The position numbers and the translations under genes were made by a program. A stretch of 32,070 nucleotides of DNA from Agitococcus sp. (GTDB taxonomy: Bacteria; Pseudomonadota; Gammaproteobacteria; Pseudomonadales; Moraxellaceae): contig JAUSLJ010000040.1 of NCBI GenBank assembly GCA_030646715.1, forward strand, positions 1 through 32,070, given 5' to 3'. The notes beneath the pieces are model-generated. The model worked only from the letters and a program-made list of their open reading frames with translations. It did no database searches and was not told where the DNA came from. Below, piece by piece: positions 1-8,573 of this stretch. Position 1 is the first letter of the stretch. Each line of letters opens with the position of its first letter.

Positions 1-2099
1 GGCACAGCAGTGACCGTGTTTGCAGGGGAAATCGGCACAATCAGTGAAGTGTTGAGTAACTCAGCGAATTACACCGCGACTTTGGCGTGTACAGGCAACG
101 GGACGGCCTTGGCGGGAAATAGCTTAACGATTAATCCAGCGGATACGGCTATTACCTGTACGCAGACCAACACGCGTAAATCGGCACAATTAACCTTGGT
201 TAAAACATGGGCAGATGCACGGAATGGCGAAACGGCAACCGTCACCACTTCGAGCTTCACCAACAATGCCAGCACAGGTTTATCGACTTCGACAGGCAAC
301 AACACGACCACAGGTACGGCAGTGACCGTGTATGCAGGGGAAGTCGGTACGATCAGTGAAGTGTTGAGTAACTCAACGAACTACACCGCAACCTTAGCGT
401 GTACAGGCAATACCACGGCATTGGTTGGTAACAGCTTAACGATAGATCCCGCAGATACCGCGATTACGTGTACGCAAACGAACACGCGTAAATCAGCCCA
501 CTTCACGCTAGTTAAAACCTGCGCAGATGCACGGAATGGTGAAACAGCCACGGTAACCACTTCGAGCTTCACCAATAACGCCAGCACAGGTTTATCGACC
601 TCCACAGGCAATAACACGACAACAGGCACAGCAGTGACCGTGTTTGCAGGGGAAATCGGCACGATCAGTGAAGTGTTGAGCAACTCGGCAAACTACACGG
701 CAACTTTAGCGTGTACAGGCAACGGTACGGCCTTGGCGGGAAATAGCTTAACCATTAATCCAGCAGATACGGCGATTACGTGTACACAAACCAACACACG
801 TAAATCAGCCCAGTTAACGCTGGTTAAAACATGGGCGGCTAACAGCATCGCGGGGAATACCACGACCGTGAGCAGCAGTGGTTTCAGCAATAGTGCCAGC
901 TCGGGATTGTCTACCGCGACAGTATTAGGTAATACCACCACTGGCACAGCGATTACTGTGTATGCGGGTGAGTCAGGAACGATTAGTGAAACCTTTGGAG
1001 TCGGTAGTGCGTCCAATTACGATGCTGTTTTATCGTGTACGGGCAATGCTACGGCTTTAGTAGGCAGCACCTTAACAGTAGATCCTGCTGATACGGCTAT
1101 TACCTGTACCGAAACCAATACTCGTAAAGGCGCAACGTTAACCTTGGTTAAGACATGGGCAGCCAACAGCATTGCAGGCAATACCACCACCGTTACCAAT
1201 AGTGGTTTTATTAACAATGCCAGCTCAGGATTGTCTACCGCCACAGCATTAGGTAATACCACCACAGGCACAGCCATTACCGTGTATGCGGGTGAGTCAG
1301 GCACGATTAGCGAAACCTTTGGTGTCGGAAGTGCCGCCAATTACAATGCGGTTTTATCGTGTACGGGTAATACCACCGCTTTAACGGGTAATACCTTAAC
1401 GGTTGATCCAGCCGATACGGCTATTACCTGTACAGAAACGAACACCCGTAAAACCGCGACGTTAACCTTGGTAAAAACGTGGGCAGTCAACAGTATTGCA
1501 GGTAATACCACGACAGTAACGAACACAGGCTTTATTAATAGCGGCAGCTCAGGATTGTCTACCGCGACAGCATTAGGCAATACCACTACAGGCACAGCCA
1601 TTACCGTGTATGCGGGTGAATCAGGAACGATTACCGAAACCTTTGGTGTCGGAAGTGCCGCTAATTACGATGCTGTTTTATCGTGTACAGGTAATACCAC
1701 CGCGTTAGGGGGTAATACCTTAACGGTAGATCCAGCCGATACCGCCATTATTTGTACGGAAACGAATACGCGTAAAACAGCGACGTTAACGTTGAGAAAA
1801 ACATGGGCAGCCAACAGCATTGCAGGCAATACCGTCACTGTCACCACGAGTGGCTTTATTAACAGTGCTAGCTCGGGACTTTCCACGGCAACAACGATAG
1901 GTAATACAACCACAGGTAGTTCGGTCACTGTCTATGCAGGTGAGTCAGGCACCCTCAGTGAAACCTTTGGTATTGGCAGCGCGGCTAACTACAGCGCAGC
2001 ATTATCGTGTACAGGCAACGCGAGTGCTTTAGTTGGTAATGCGTTGACTGTAAACGCGGCGGATAGTGCCATTGTTTGTACCTACACCAATACCAAAAC
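1..2099 (+). repeat. Tandem 312-324-bp coding repeats
   Basis: Units begin at 1, 313, 625, 943, 1267, 1591 and 1915, the last one partial. Unit lengths are 312, 312, 318, 324, 324 and 324 bp. Units 1-2 form one subfamily (AGE-GTISEVLSNS, DARNGE) and units 4-7 another (AGESGT-SETFG-GSA, mostly NSIAGN). Unit 3 starts as the first subfamily and ends as the second. All lengths are multiples of three, so units can be gained or lost without a frameshift. Confidence 0.9.
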
Positions 2100-3231
2100 C
2101 TCGGGCAATACGATTCAAGGTAAAGTTTTCTTTGATAACGGCAAAGGAATAGCTACACCGCACAATGGACTTCAAGAAACAGGCGAATTAGGTATTGGCA
2201 ATATCACCATGACCTTAACAGACTGTGCTTCGACGACTTATCAGACAGTATTAACGGATGGTGCAGGTGCTTACAGCTTTACTATTCCTAATAGCTTAAT
2301 CACAGGCACAACATTATGTGTGGAGGAACATCAACCTTCGACCTTAGTGTCAGTGACTGGCGTAGTGGGTACAACTTCAGGAACGTATAGTTTAGCGAGT
2401 GATCGTACTCAGTTTAGTCTGACCATCAATACCAACTATACAGGGGTGAATTTTGGTGATGTTGCCGAAAGCCAATTAACGGGCACAGGTTCACAAACTA
2501 TTTCGGCAGGGACAACCGCCAATTATATTCACCAGTTTATTGCAGGTACAGAAGGTTCTGTGACGTTGACGACCGCCCAAGCACCATCACCGAGCTTGTC
2601 GGGTTGGACATCTATAATGTATTTGGATGCAACGTGTGATGCACAACTGAATGCGGGCGATACACAAATTACCGCTCCGTTTAGTGTGATTGCCGACCAA
2701 GTGGTGTGTCTGATTCAAAAAGTGCAATCTCCCGTGACGGCAACTAATGGCGCGATGGATATTTCTACCGTCTCTGCCAGCTTTGCCTTTGCTGCCCCAA
2801 GCTCGATTGTGCGGCCATATAGCCAAACGGATACAACGATTATTATGGATTCGAGTTTGGTTCTGGTTAAACGGCTACGCCAAGTCGGTTCTTGTCCATC
2901 GACAGGAGCCGATGTGAATCCGTTTATCACCAACAATCAGGCGTTGCCAAATACGTATATTGAGTACCAAATACAGTATAGCAACCCATCCGCGGCCACT
3001 TTATCGAACATTACCGTACATGATGTGACCCCAGCGTTTACCGAGTTTAGAAGTGCGAGTTGTACGACAACACCAAGCTCTTTACTTTGTGCGACACCGA
3101 GCGTTGGTAGTGGAACAGCGCCTAGTGTTGGTGGCGCAGGCGATATTGATTGGATATTAACGAATAACCCATCGGGCTTAGGAGCAGGGCAAAGCGGTGA
3201 AGTGCGCTTCTGTGTACGTATCTCGCCCTAG
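1..3231 (+). CDS. Large repeat-containing surface/secreted protein, 5' end missing (prealbumin/Ig-like modules)
   Basis: The reading frame is open at the left edge, so only the last 1,076 residues are visible; any GTG near base 10 is internal to a repeat and not a real start. Residues 1 to about 700 are six full modules and one partial module of 104-108 residues. Each module runs through a beta-rich Thr/Ser/Asn segment, VYAGE-G-ISE, NY-A-L-CTGN and ITCT-TNTRK, with one LVKTW per module and two cysteines that could form an intradomain disulfide. This resembles the SpaA-like prealbumin-fold/DUF11 modules of bacterial adhesins. From about residue 702 a SdrD-B-like domain follows (GKVFFDNG, ETGELGIGN, GAYSF), and from about residue 953 a DUF11-like C-terminal domain. 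I see no LPXTG motif or beta-barrel anchor. Function as adhesin or matrix protein is inferred from domain type only. Export signals would lie upstream of the window. Confidence 0.8.
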   Translation, partial: GTAVTVFAGEIGTISEVLSNSANYTATLACTGNGTALAGNSLTINPADTAITCTQTNTRKSAQLTLVKTWADARNGETATVTTSSFTNNASTGLSTSTGNNTTTGTAVTVYAGEVGTISEVLSNSTNYTATLACTGNTTALVGNSLTIDPADTAITCTQTNTRKSAHFTLVKTCADARNGETATVTTSSFTNNASTGLSTSTGNNTTTGTAVTVFAGEIGTISEVLSNSANYTATLACTGNGTALAGNSLTINPADTAITCTQTNTRKSAQLTLVKTWAANSIAGNTTTVSSSGFSNSASSGLSTATVLGNTTTGTAITVYAGESGTISETFGVGSASNYDAVLSCTGNATALVGSTLTVDPADTAITCTETNTRKGATLTLVKTWAANSIAGNTTTVTNSGFINNASSGLSTATALGNTTTGTAITVYAGESGTISETFGVGSAANYNAVLSCTGNTTALTGNTLTVDPADTAITCTETNTRKTATLTLVKTWAVNSIAGNTTTVTNTGFINSGSSGLSTATALGNTTTGTAITVYAGESGTITETFGVGSAANYDAVLSCTGNTTALGGNTLTVDPADTAIICTETNTRKTATLTLRKTWAANSIAGNTVTVTTSGFINSASSGLSTATTIGNTTTGSSVTVYAGESGTLSETFGIGSAANYSAALSCTGNASALVGNALTVNAADSAIVCTYTNTKTSGNTIQGKVFFDNGKGIATPHNGLQETGELGIGNITMTLTDCASTTYQTVLTDGAGAYSFTIPNSLITGTTLCVEEHQPSTLVSVTGVVGTTSGTYSLASDRTQFSLTINTNYTGVNFGDVAESQLTGTGSQTISAGTTANYIHQFIAGTEGSVTLTTAQAPSPSLSGWTSIMYLDATCDAQLNAGDTQITAPFSVIADQVVCLIQKVQSPVTATNGAMDISTVSASFAFAAPSSIVRPYSQTDTTIIMDSSLVLVKRLRQVGSCPSTGADVNPFITNNQALPNTYIEYQIQYSNPSAATLSNITVHDVTPAFTEFRSASCTTTPSSLLCATPSVGSGTAPSVGGAGDIDWILTNNPSGLGAGQSGEVRFCVRISP

Positions 3232-3265
3232 TGTCGATTGATGGAGCATGGATGCTTCCCTCTTA

Positions 3266-3362
3266 GGACTTACACGGTTATCGCTTATAGATTCACATTT
3301 CAGCCGCTTTGGGCGGCTTTATGTTCACCAAACGCGCTAATCGCGGTGCGATGTGTAAGTCC
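3266..3362. repeat. 97-bp segment bounded by 10-bp perfect inverted repeats (possible MITE or IS remnant)
   Basis: GGACTTACAC at 3266-3275 is matched exactly by GTGTAAGTCC at 3353-3362. The segment between them lies in the gene-free stretch 3232-3511 and contains no convincing gene. TIRs starting GGACTTA-C are familiar from small non-autonomous elements, but no clear target-site duplication is visible in the flanks. The remainder of the 3232-3511 gap is AT-rich parC leader. Confidence 0.4.
3302..3321 (+). terminator. Short hairpin, possible terminator of the repeat-protein gene
   Basis: Stem AGCCGC (3302-3307) pairs with GCGGCT (3313-3318) around a five-base loop and is followed by a short TTTAT tract. 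It lies 70 bp after the stop codon of the repeat protein and before parC. The U-tract is weak, so efficiency is doubtful. Confidence 0.45.
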
Positions 3363-3511
3363 AAATCTGCGTCCTCAAAGAATCACACGTCACAACTCGA
3401 CTTTCAGTTGTTATTAGGCTATACGACTACCTTCGACTCTTTTAAAATTCACCCGTATTATCTCCGTGTCAAAACCTTTAAAAATACTTTTTATATATTA
3501 CTAGGATAACC

Positions 3512-5740
3512 ATGACGGCCACGCTAGTCACTGATTTTACCGAAAGCCGTTCTTTAGCGGATTTTACTGAGCAAGCTTATCTCAACTATTCCATGTACGT
3601 GATTTTAGATCGTGCATTGCCGCATATTGGCGATGGCTTAAAACCTGTGCAACGTCGTATCGTTTTTGCCATGAGTGAGTTAGGTTTAAAAAATAACGCC
3701 AAACACAAAAAGTCGGCCCGGACGGTCGGTGATGTGTTGGGTAAGTATCATCCGCATGGTGATTCAGCCTGTTATGAAGCCATGGTGTTAATGGCTCAGC
3801 CCTTTAGCTATCGTTATCCCTTGGTTGATGGCCAAGGAAACTGGGGTTCGCCTGATGATCCCAAATCCTTTGCCGCAATGCGTTATACCGAGTCCAAACT
3901 CTCGGCCTATGCTGATGTCTTATTAGGTGAAATTAGCCAAGGAACGGTTGATTGGACGCCCAATTTTGACGGGACGATGGAAGAGCCGTCGTTATTGCCT
4001 GCACGTTTACCGAATTTATTGCTCAATGGCACAACGGGTATTGCCGTGGGGATGGCGACCGATATTCCCCCGCATAATTTGCGCGAAGTCACCAGTGCTT
4101 GTATTGCCTTACTCAAAAAACCAACGATGACCTTGGAAGATTTAATTGCCTATATTCCTGCGCCTGATTTTCCAACCAGTGCAGAAATTATCACGCCCCA
4201 AAGTGATTTAATGGCGATGTATGCCTCTGGTCGTGGTTCGTTAAAAATGCGCGCGGTCTATGAAATGGAGGAGGGGGATATTGTTGTCACCGCCTTGCCG
4301 CATCAAGTGTCTGGCGCAAAAATTCTGACGCAAATCGCAGAGCAAATGAATGCCAAAAAGCTGCCGTTGATTGCCGATTTACGCGATGAGTCTGATCATG
4401 AAAATCCCACTCGTTTAGTGATTACACCGCGTTCTAATCGTGTAGATGTCGCGCAATTGATGAATCATTTATTTGCCACAACCGATTTAGAATATAGCTA
4501 TCGCGTCAATATGAACGTCATCGGTTTAGATGGTCGGCCTCACGTTAAAAATCTAAAAACGATTCTGAGTGAATGGCTGATTTTTCGCCAAGCCACCGTG
4601 CGTCGCCGCTTACAACATCGCTTAGACAAAGTGTTGGCGCGTTTACATATTTTAGATGGTTTGTTGATTGCGTATCTCAATATTGACGAAGTGATTCGTA
4701 TCATTCGATATGAAGATTATCCCAAATTAGAATTAATGAAACGTTTTGGCTTGAGTGATTTACAGGCTGAATCCATCCTTGATTTGAAGTTGCGGCATTT
4801 AGCTAAACTGGAAGAAATTGAAATTCGTCGTGAGCAAGACGAATTAGCGAAAGAGCGTGATTATTTGCAAGGGTTATTGGCCAATCCTGCGGCGATGGAT
4901 AAGTTAATTATCAAAGAATTAAAAGCGGATATGGATAAATACGGTGATGATCGTCGTTCGCCTTTAGTGGTGCGTGGCGAAGCCATTGCCTTAAAAGAAG
5001 CAGACATGACCCCTGCTGAGCCTGTAACGGTGATTTTGTCAGCTATGGGTTGGGTTCGTGCCGCCAAAGGCCATGATGTCGCGCTCGATAGTTTGAACTT
5101 TAAAGGTAATGACCAGTTTCTTACCTCAGCACAAGGCAAAAGTAATCAGCAAGTATATTTTTTAGACAGTGCAGGGCGTAGTTATTCCTTATTAGCCAAT
5201 ACCTTACCGTCCGCAAGGGGGCAAGGTGAGCCATTAACGACGAAACTTAACCCACCCTCGGGCGCTTCCTTTAAATCGGTGGTGATGGGTGAACCGCACC
5301 AACACGTTATTTTAGCCACTGATGCCAGTTATGGGTTTGTCACGACTTTAGCCGATTTAGATGCAGGCAATAAAAACGGCAAAGCCTTAGTCACCATGCC
5401 CGAAGGCGCGAATTTATTAGCCCCGTTGTTTGTTGACGATGTCGAGAATGACTTTTTAGCCATTGTCAGTAGCGAAGGGCGGTTATTGGTTTTCCCTGTC
5501 AAAGACTTACCCAAACTAAGTAAAGGCAAAGGTAATAAACTGATTTCGCTCGATGCGACAGAAAGCCTAAAGTCACTGGTGGTGTGTAAAACGGGTGATA
5601 AATTAGTCGTGCATACCAGTAACCGCCATTTAACTTTGAAGTGGTCAGACGTTGAGCATTATCGTGGTGAGCGGGGCAAACGAGGGGCGAAATTGCCTAG
5701 AGGTTTTCAGCGCGTGGAATCGGTGACTTTGGAAAAGTAG
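3512..5740 (+). CDS. parC: DNA topoisomerase IV subunit A
   Basis: Catalytic subunit of topoisomerase IV, which breaks and rejoins DNA to decatenate replicated chromosomes together with ParE. At 742 residues it matches ParC length (E. coli about 752) rather than the longer GyrA. The breakage-reunion domain is at the N terminus: KPVQRRI near 44-50, [11 protein letters not shown] near 80-90 and catalytic Tyr125 in RYTES. The C-terminal third is the degenerate beta-pinwheel and lacks the GyrA box. The quinolone-determining positions equivalent to E. coli Ser80 and Glu84 are Ser85 and Glu89, i.e. the susceptible form. The ATG at 3512 follows AGGAT. parE is not adjacent; downstream is a convergent gene. 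Confidence 0.97.
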   Translation: MTATLVTDFTESRSLADFTEQAYLNYSMYVILDRALPHIGDGLKPVQRRIVFAMSELGLKNNAKHKKSARTVGDVLGKYHPHGDSACYEAMVLMAQPFSYRYPLVDGQGNWGSPDDPKSFAAMRYTESKLSAYADVLLGEISQGTVDWTPNFDGTMEEPSLLPARLPNLLLNGTTGIAVGMATDIPPHNLREVTSACIALLKKPTMTLEDLIAYIPAPDFPTSAEIITPQSDLMAMYASGRGSLKMRAVYEMEEGDIVVTALPHQVSGAKILTQIAEQMNAKKLPLIADLRDESDHENPTRLVITPRSNRVDVAQLMNHLFATTDLEYSYRVNMNVIGLDGRPHVKNLKTILSEWLIFRQATVRRRLQHRLDKVLARLHILDGLLIAYLNIDEVIRIIRYEDYPKLELMKRFGLSDLQAESILDLKLRHLAKLEEIEIRREQDELAKERDYLQGLLANPAAMDKLIIKELKADMDKYGDDRRSPLVVRGEAIALKEADMTPAEPVTVILSAMGWVRAAKGHDVALDSLNFKGNDQFLTSAQGKSNQQVYFLDSAGRSYSLLANTLPSARGQGEPLTTKLNPPSGASFKSVVMGEPHQHVILATDASYGFVTTLADLDAGNKNGKALVTMPEGANLLAPLFVDDVENDFLAIVSSEGRLLVFPVKDLPKLSKGKGNKLISLDATESLKSLVVCKTGDKLVVHTSNRHLTLKWSDVEHYRGERGKRGAKLPRGFQRVESVTLEK

Positions 5741-5749
5741 AGGCGTTAA

Positions 5750-5831
5750 CCCTCTCCCACGGGGGAGAGGGGATAAGATTCTCAATTTCTTTTCAGGGGA
5801 GGGTATTGTTCTCTCTCCCCGAGGGAGAGAG
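5750..5831. terminator. Two GC-rich hairpins between convergent genes (CCTCTCCC-type repeats)
   Basis: CCCTCTCCC (5750-5758) pairs with GGGAGAGGG (5763-5771), and CTCTCTCCC (5811-5819) pairs perfectly with GGGAGAGAG (5823-5831). They fill the 103-bp space between the stop codons of parC and the convergent ytjB-like gene. They probably act as bidirectional transcription barriers and resemble dispersed REP-like elements. Neither has a strong U-tract on the plus strand. Confidence 0.5.
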
Positions 5832-5843
5832 TTAGAGATAGGG

Positions 5844-7016
5844 TTAAACGCCTTCCGTCGGCTTTCTTCGTTCCAAAATCCGTTTTTCTAAGACCGTTAA
5901 TTCCTCTTCGATATTTGCGGCCAGTGCTTCAACGATTTGTGCTTTGATGTCGGCGTTGGCAGAGCCTTCTTCTACTTCAAACGCTTTTAATTGATGTTTA
6001 CTTTGTAAGTCCGTGACTATGTCATCGTTAGCTGTAAACATCAGTTGATTAACGGTTGCAAGTGTTGCTAAACGCTGAACATCACTTTGCGCTTTGCTGT
6101 CTTCTAGGTCCGCTAGTTCTAGTCCTGCGGCCTTCATACGCAGGGCAAATTGTTTCTGTTTAGCGGCGCGGCGTTGTTGGTAGGCAGTATCCGTCAATTT
6201 CAATAATAAACGGCCACACGCCAAAGCGCGATTCATACAGTCCAGCCCTGTATCGCCATCAAAACGTACCACAGCCCCTTCTGCCGTTAAAGTAACGGTC
6301 ACTTTACCCATATACAAACGCGTTGCCCGTTTTAACAATTTATCGACAATCATTAAAAACTGTTCAGAGGTGCTGACGTTAACTTTTTGCATCAGGTTTT
6401 TACGGTCATCAAAAGCGACGTAGAGGAAAACACTGGCAGCAGCTTTAACTGGCTCAGGCTCGGCTTCATCGGCAACATTGATAACAGGGGCGACGACAAT
6501 AGGTTTAGCTTCTGATGGCAGAGGCTGTAAAATAGGAATGCGAATTTTTTTGAATAATTGTGGCCAACCAATCCATGCCACTAAAAAAGCATGTATGAGT
6601 AAGGATAATAATAAATTGAAAGCACTATCACGAATAATATCACCACGCGCCCGTGACGCTAAAACCACTTCGGCTTGGCCTAAGGGTTGCTTTTCTAATT
6701 GAATATCGGCTTTAAAGGTTGTGCCTTGTTGACTCGGTGCGCTACCGCCACTGGCAATCACTTCTTTATTGAGATTAACGATACGTAAACTGAGAATAGC
6801 GGAAGTTTCACCAAAACGATTGGCTAATAAACCTAAACCGACGCTATCTTTATTCATCATCAGTGTTGCAGAGCTCGTGGCGAGTTCCTCGGCCAATAAA
6901 TTACCGACTTGCTGTTGGGCATTGCGTAATTCGCTATCGGCACTATTGACCAACAGCGTGGCATGAATGAGGTAACTCACCACAAACAACATTATTAGAC
7001 CACGAACTGGGTTCAA
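5844..7016 (-). CDS. YtjB/AhpA-like (Smp family) membrane protein
   Basis: A 390-residue protein with an N-terminal membrane segment (about residues 6-23), a roughly 100-residue presumably periplasmic region, a second membrane segment (about 130-150) and a cytoplasmic C-terminal part rich in charged helices. The topology and its position divergent from serB match the Smp/YtjB (AhpA) family that sits next to serB in E. coli and Pseudomonas. The molecular function of that family is unclear. The start is TTG at 7016, preceded by GAGGA at seven-base spacing; the next in-frame ATG (6992) lies inside the first membrane segment. The protein is much longer than E. coli YtjB (about 214 residues), so the C-terminal extension is lineage-specific or AhpA-like. 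The family call rests mainly on synteny and topology. Confidence 0.6.
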   Translation of the reverse strand: MNPVRGLIMLFVVSYLIHATLLVNSADSELRNAQQQVGNLLAEELATSSATLMMNKDSVGLGLLANRFGETSAILSLRIVNLNKEVIASGGSAPSQQGTTFKADIQLEKQPLGQAEVVLASRARGDIIRDSAFNLLLSLLIHAFLVAWIGWPQLFKKIRIPILQPLPSEAKPIVVAPVINVADEAEPEPVKAAASVFLYVAFDDRKNLMQKVNVSTSEQFLMIVDKLLKRATRLYMGKVTVTLTAEGAVVRFDGDTGLDCMNRALACGRLLLKLTDTAYQQRRAAKQKQFALRMKAAGLELADLEDSKAQSDVQRLATLATVNQLMFTANDDIVTDLQSKHQLKAFEVEEGSANADIKAQIVEALAANIEEELTVLEKRILERRKPTEGV

Positions 7017-7092
7017 GCTGCATTCCTCACCGAAGAGATAACGTATTAAATAAGACGAAGTTAAATTAACTGCTTGGAGCAGAAAACGCCAT

Positions 7093-7098
7093 TATAAT
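7093..7098 (+). promoter_or_regulatory. Candidate -10 box for serB
   Basis: A perfect TATAAT lies 85 bp upstream of the serB start in the divergent intergenic region. No good -35 hexamer is present at 16-18 bp, so it may be activator-dependent or use an extended contact. Confidence 0.4.
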
Positions 7099-7182
7099 CA
7101 TTTAGCTTGCACATTGGGCATAGCTGATTGTGAGGCAATCGCCTATCATGCAACATATTTTCATTTAATTGTTTTAGAGTTT

Positions 7183-8406
7183 ATGCGCGAAATCATTTTA
7201 ATGTCATTTTCGGGGCCTGATCGCCCTCAATTAAGTGCCAGTTTGATGCAAGTGTTAGCCGCACATGCCGTCAATATCTTGGATGTCGGCCAAGCGGTAA
7301 TTCATGACCAGCTTTCATTAGGTGTCGTTGTCGAGTCGCCTTCCGCACAAGAGTCGGCGATGTTGATGAAAGATGTGTTATTTCGCGCTCACGATATTGG
7401 CTTATTAGTTCGGTTCACACCCATTAGTATCGATAGTTATCACACATGGGTTAGTGGTCAAGGTAAAGCCCGTTATATCGTCACCTTATTGGCGCGTAAA
7501 ATTACCGCTGAGCAATTAGCCGAAGTATCACGCATTGTCGCGGATAATGGCTTGAATATTGATGGCTTAAATCGTCTCTCTGGCCGTGTACCTTTAGAGG
7601 ATGAAAATGCAGGTTTAGGTAAAGCGTGTGTCGAGTTTTCGGTGCGTGGAGAGCCTGCCAATATCAACAGTATGCGTGCCGAGTTTTTACGTCTGGCCAA
7701 TGAATTAAACATGGATATTGCTTTTCAACGGGATGATGCCTATCGCCGTAATCGTCGGGTCGTTTGTTTCGATATGGATTCGACGTTGATTGAACATGAA
7801 GTCATTGACGAATTAGCCAAAGCCGCAGGTGTAGGTGAGCAAGTATCCGCTATTACCGAACGCGCGATGTTAGGTGAGTTAGATTTTAAACAAAGTTTTG
7901 AAGCGCGAGTGGCGTTATTAAAAGGCTTAAATGCCAGTGTTTTAGCGGATATTGCCGCACGGTTAAAATTGAGTGAAGGCGCAGAAAATCTCGTTAAAAC
8001 CTTAAAAGCACTGGGCTATAAAACAGCGATTTTATCGGGCGGGTTTACCTATTTTGGTCAATATCTGCAACATAAATTAGGCATTGATTATGTCTATGCC
8101 AATGATTTAGAAATTGTCGATGGTCAAGTGACGGGGCGAGTCGTAGGTCAAGTGGTTGATGGCTTGCGTAAAGCCGAATTGCTGCGTGATATTGCCGCCA
8201 AAGAAGGCGTACGTTTAGAGCAAGTGATTGCGGTTGGCGATGGTGCGAATGATTTACCGATGCTGTCGATTGCTGGTTTAGGCATTGCCTTTAGAGCTAA
8301 GCCTTTAGTGCGTCAAAATGCTCGCCAAGCCATTTCTACTTTAGGTTTAGACGGTATTTTGTATTTGTTAGGGGTAAGGGACAGGGATTTAGAGTTGGGG
8401 CGGTGA
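7183..8406 (+). CDS. serB: Phosphoserine phosphatase
   Basis: Hydrolyses O-phosphoserine to L-serine, the last step of serine synthesis. It is a HAD-superfamily enzyme: nucleophile Asp197 in DMDST, second Asp199, SGGF near 285-288 and the metal-binding GDGANDLPM near 352-360. The N-terminal 180 residues are an ACT-type regulatory region (GPDRPQL near 11-17) in a tandem arrangement, as in the long gammaproteobacterial SerB (about 400 residues). I chose the ATG at 7183 (407 residues) because the family begins at the ACT domain; an in-frame TTG at 7114 would add 23 unrelated residues. It is divergent from the ytjB/ahpA-like gene, a conserved arrangement. Confidence 0.95.
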   Translation: MREIILMSFSGPDRPQLSASLMQVLAAHAVNILDVGQAVIHDQLSLGVVVESPSAQESAMLMKDVLFRAHDIGLLVRFTPISIDSYHTWVSGQGKARYIVTLLARKITAEQLAEVSRIVADNGLNIDGLNRLSGRVPLEDENAGLGKACVEFSVRGEPANINSMRAEFLRLANELNMDIAFQRDDAYRRNRRVVCFDMDSTLIEHEVIDELAKAAGVGEQVSAITERAMLGELDFKQSFEARVALLKGLNASVLADIAARLKLSEGAENLVKTLKALGYKTAILSGGFTYFGQYLQHKLGIDYVYANDLEIVDGQVTGRVVGQVVDGLRKAELLRDIAAKEGVRLEQVIAVGDGANDLPMLSIAGLGIAFRAKPLVRQNARQAISTLGLDGILYLLGVRDRDLELGR

Positions 8407-8442
8407 TGATATAACTGACTTCCTTCCAATAACATCATAAGA

Positions 8443-8468
8443 TAAAAACGTCAGGTTTCGGCCTGACG
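8443..8468 (-). terminator. Terminator-shaped hairpin facing the minus strand
   Basis: CGTCAGG (8449-8455) pairs with CCTGACG (8462-8468). Read on the minus strand the stem is followed by TTTTT (plus-strand A run 8444-8448); read on the plus strand there is no U-tract. The nearest upstream minus-strand gene is padR, 2.5 kb away, so its role is unclear. The rest of the 8407-8573 gap holds the AAGAGGA ribosome site of the next gene. Confidence 0.4.
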
Positions 8469-8573
8469 GATAACAATGCCAATAATCGTTTTTTATGTTT
8501 TCATTCCCGTCAAAAAATAGTACCTTCATCCCACATCGTCATAAGCAAAAAATACTTTCAAGAGGACATTACC

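Noticed and set aside
69-1928. Series of antisense ORFs of 80-107 codons over the tandem repeats
   Set aside because: They recur in each repeat because the sense repeat lacks stops in that frame; they have no ribosome sites and mirror a convincing sense protein.
1-2099. CRISPR-like periodic repeats
   Set aside because: Units exceed 300 bp, are coding and have no short repeat-spacer structure.
3309-3509. 66-codon plus-strand ORF upstream of parC
   Set aside because: It crosses the hairpin and inverted-repeat segment, has unlikely composition and no ribosome site or family resemblance.
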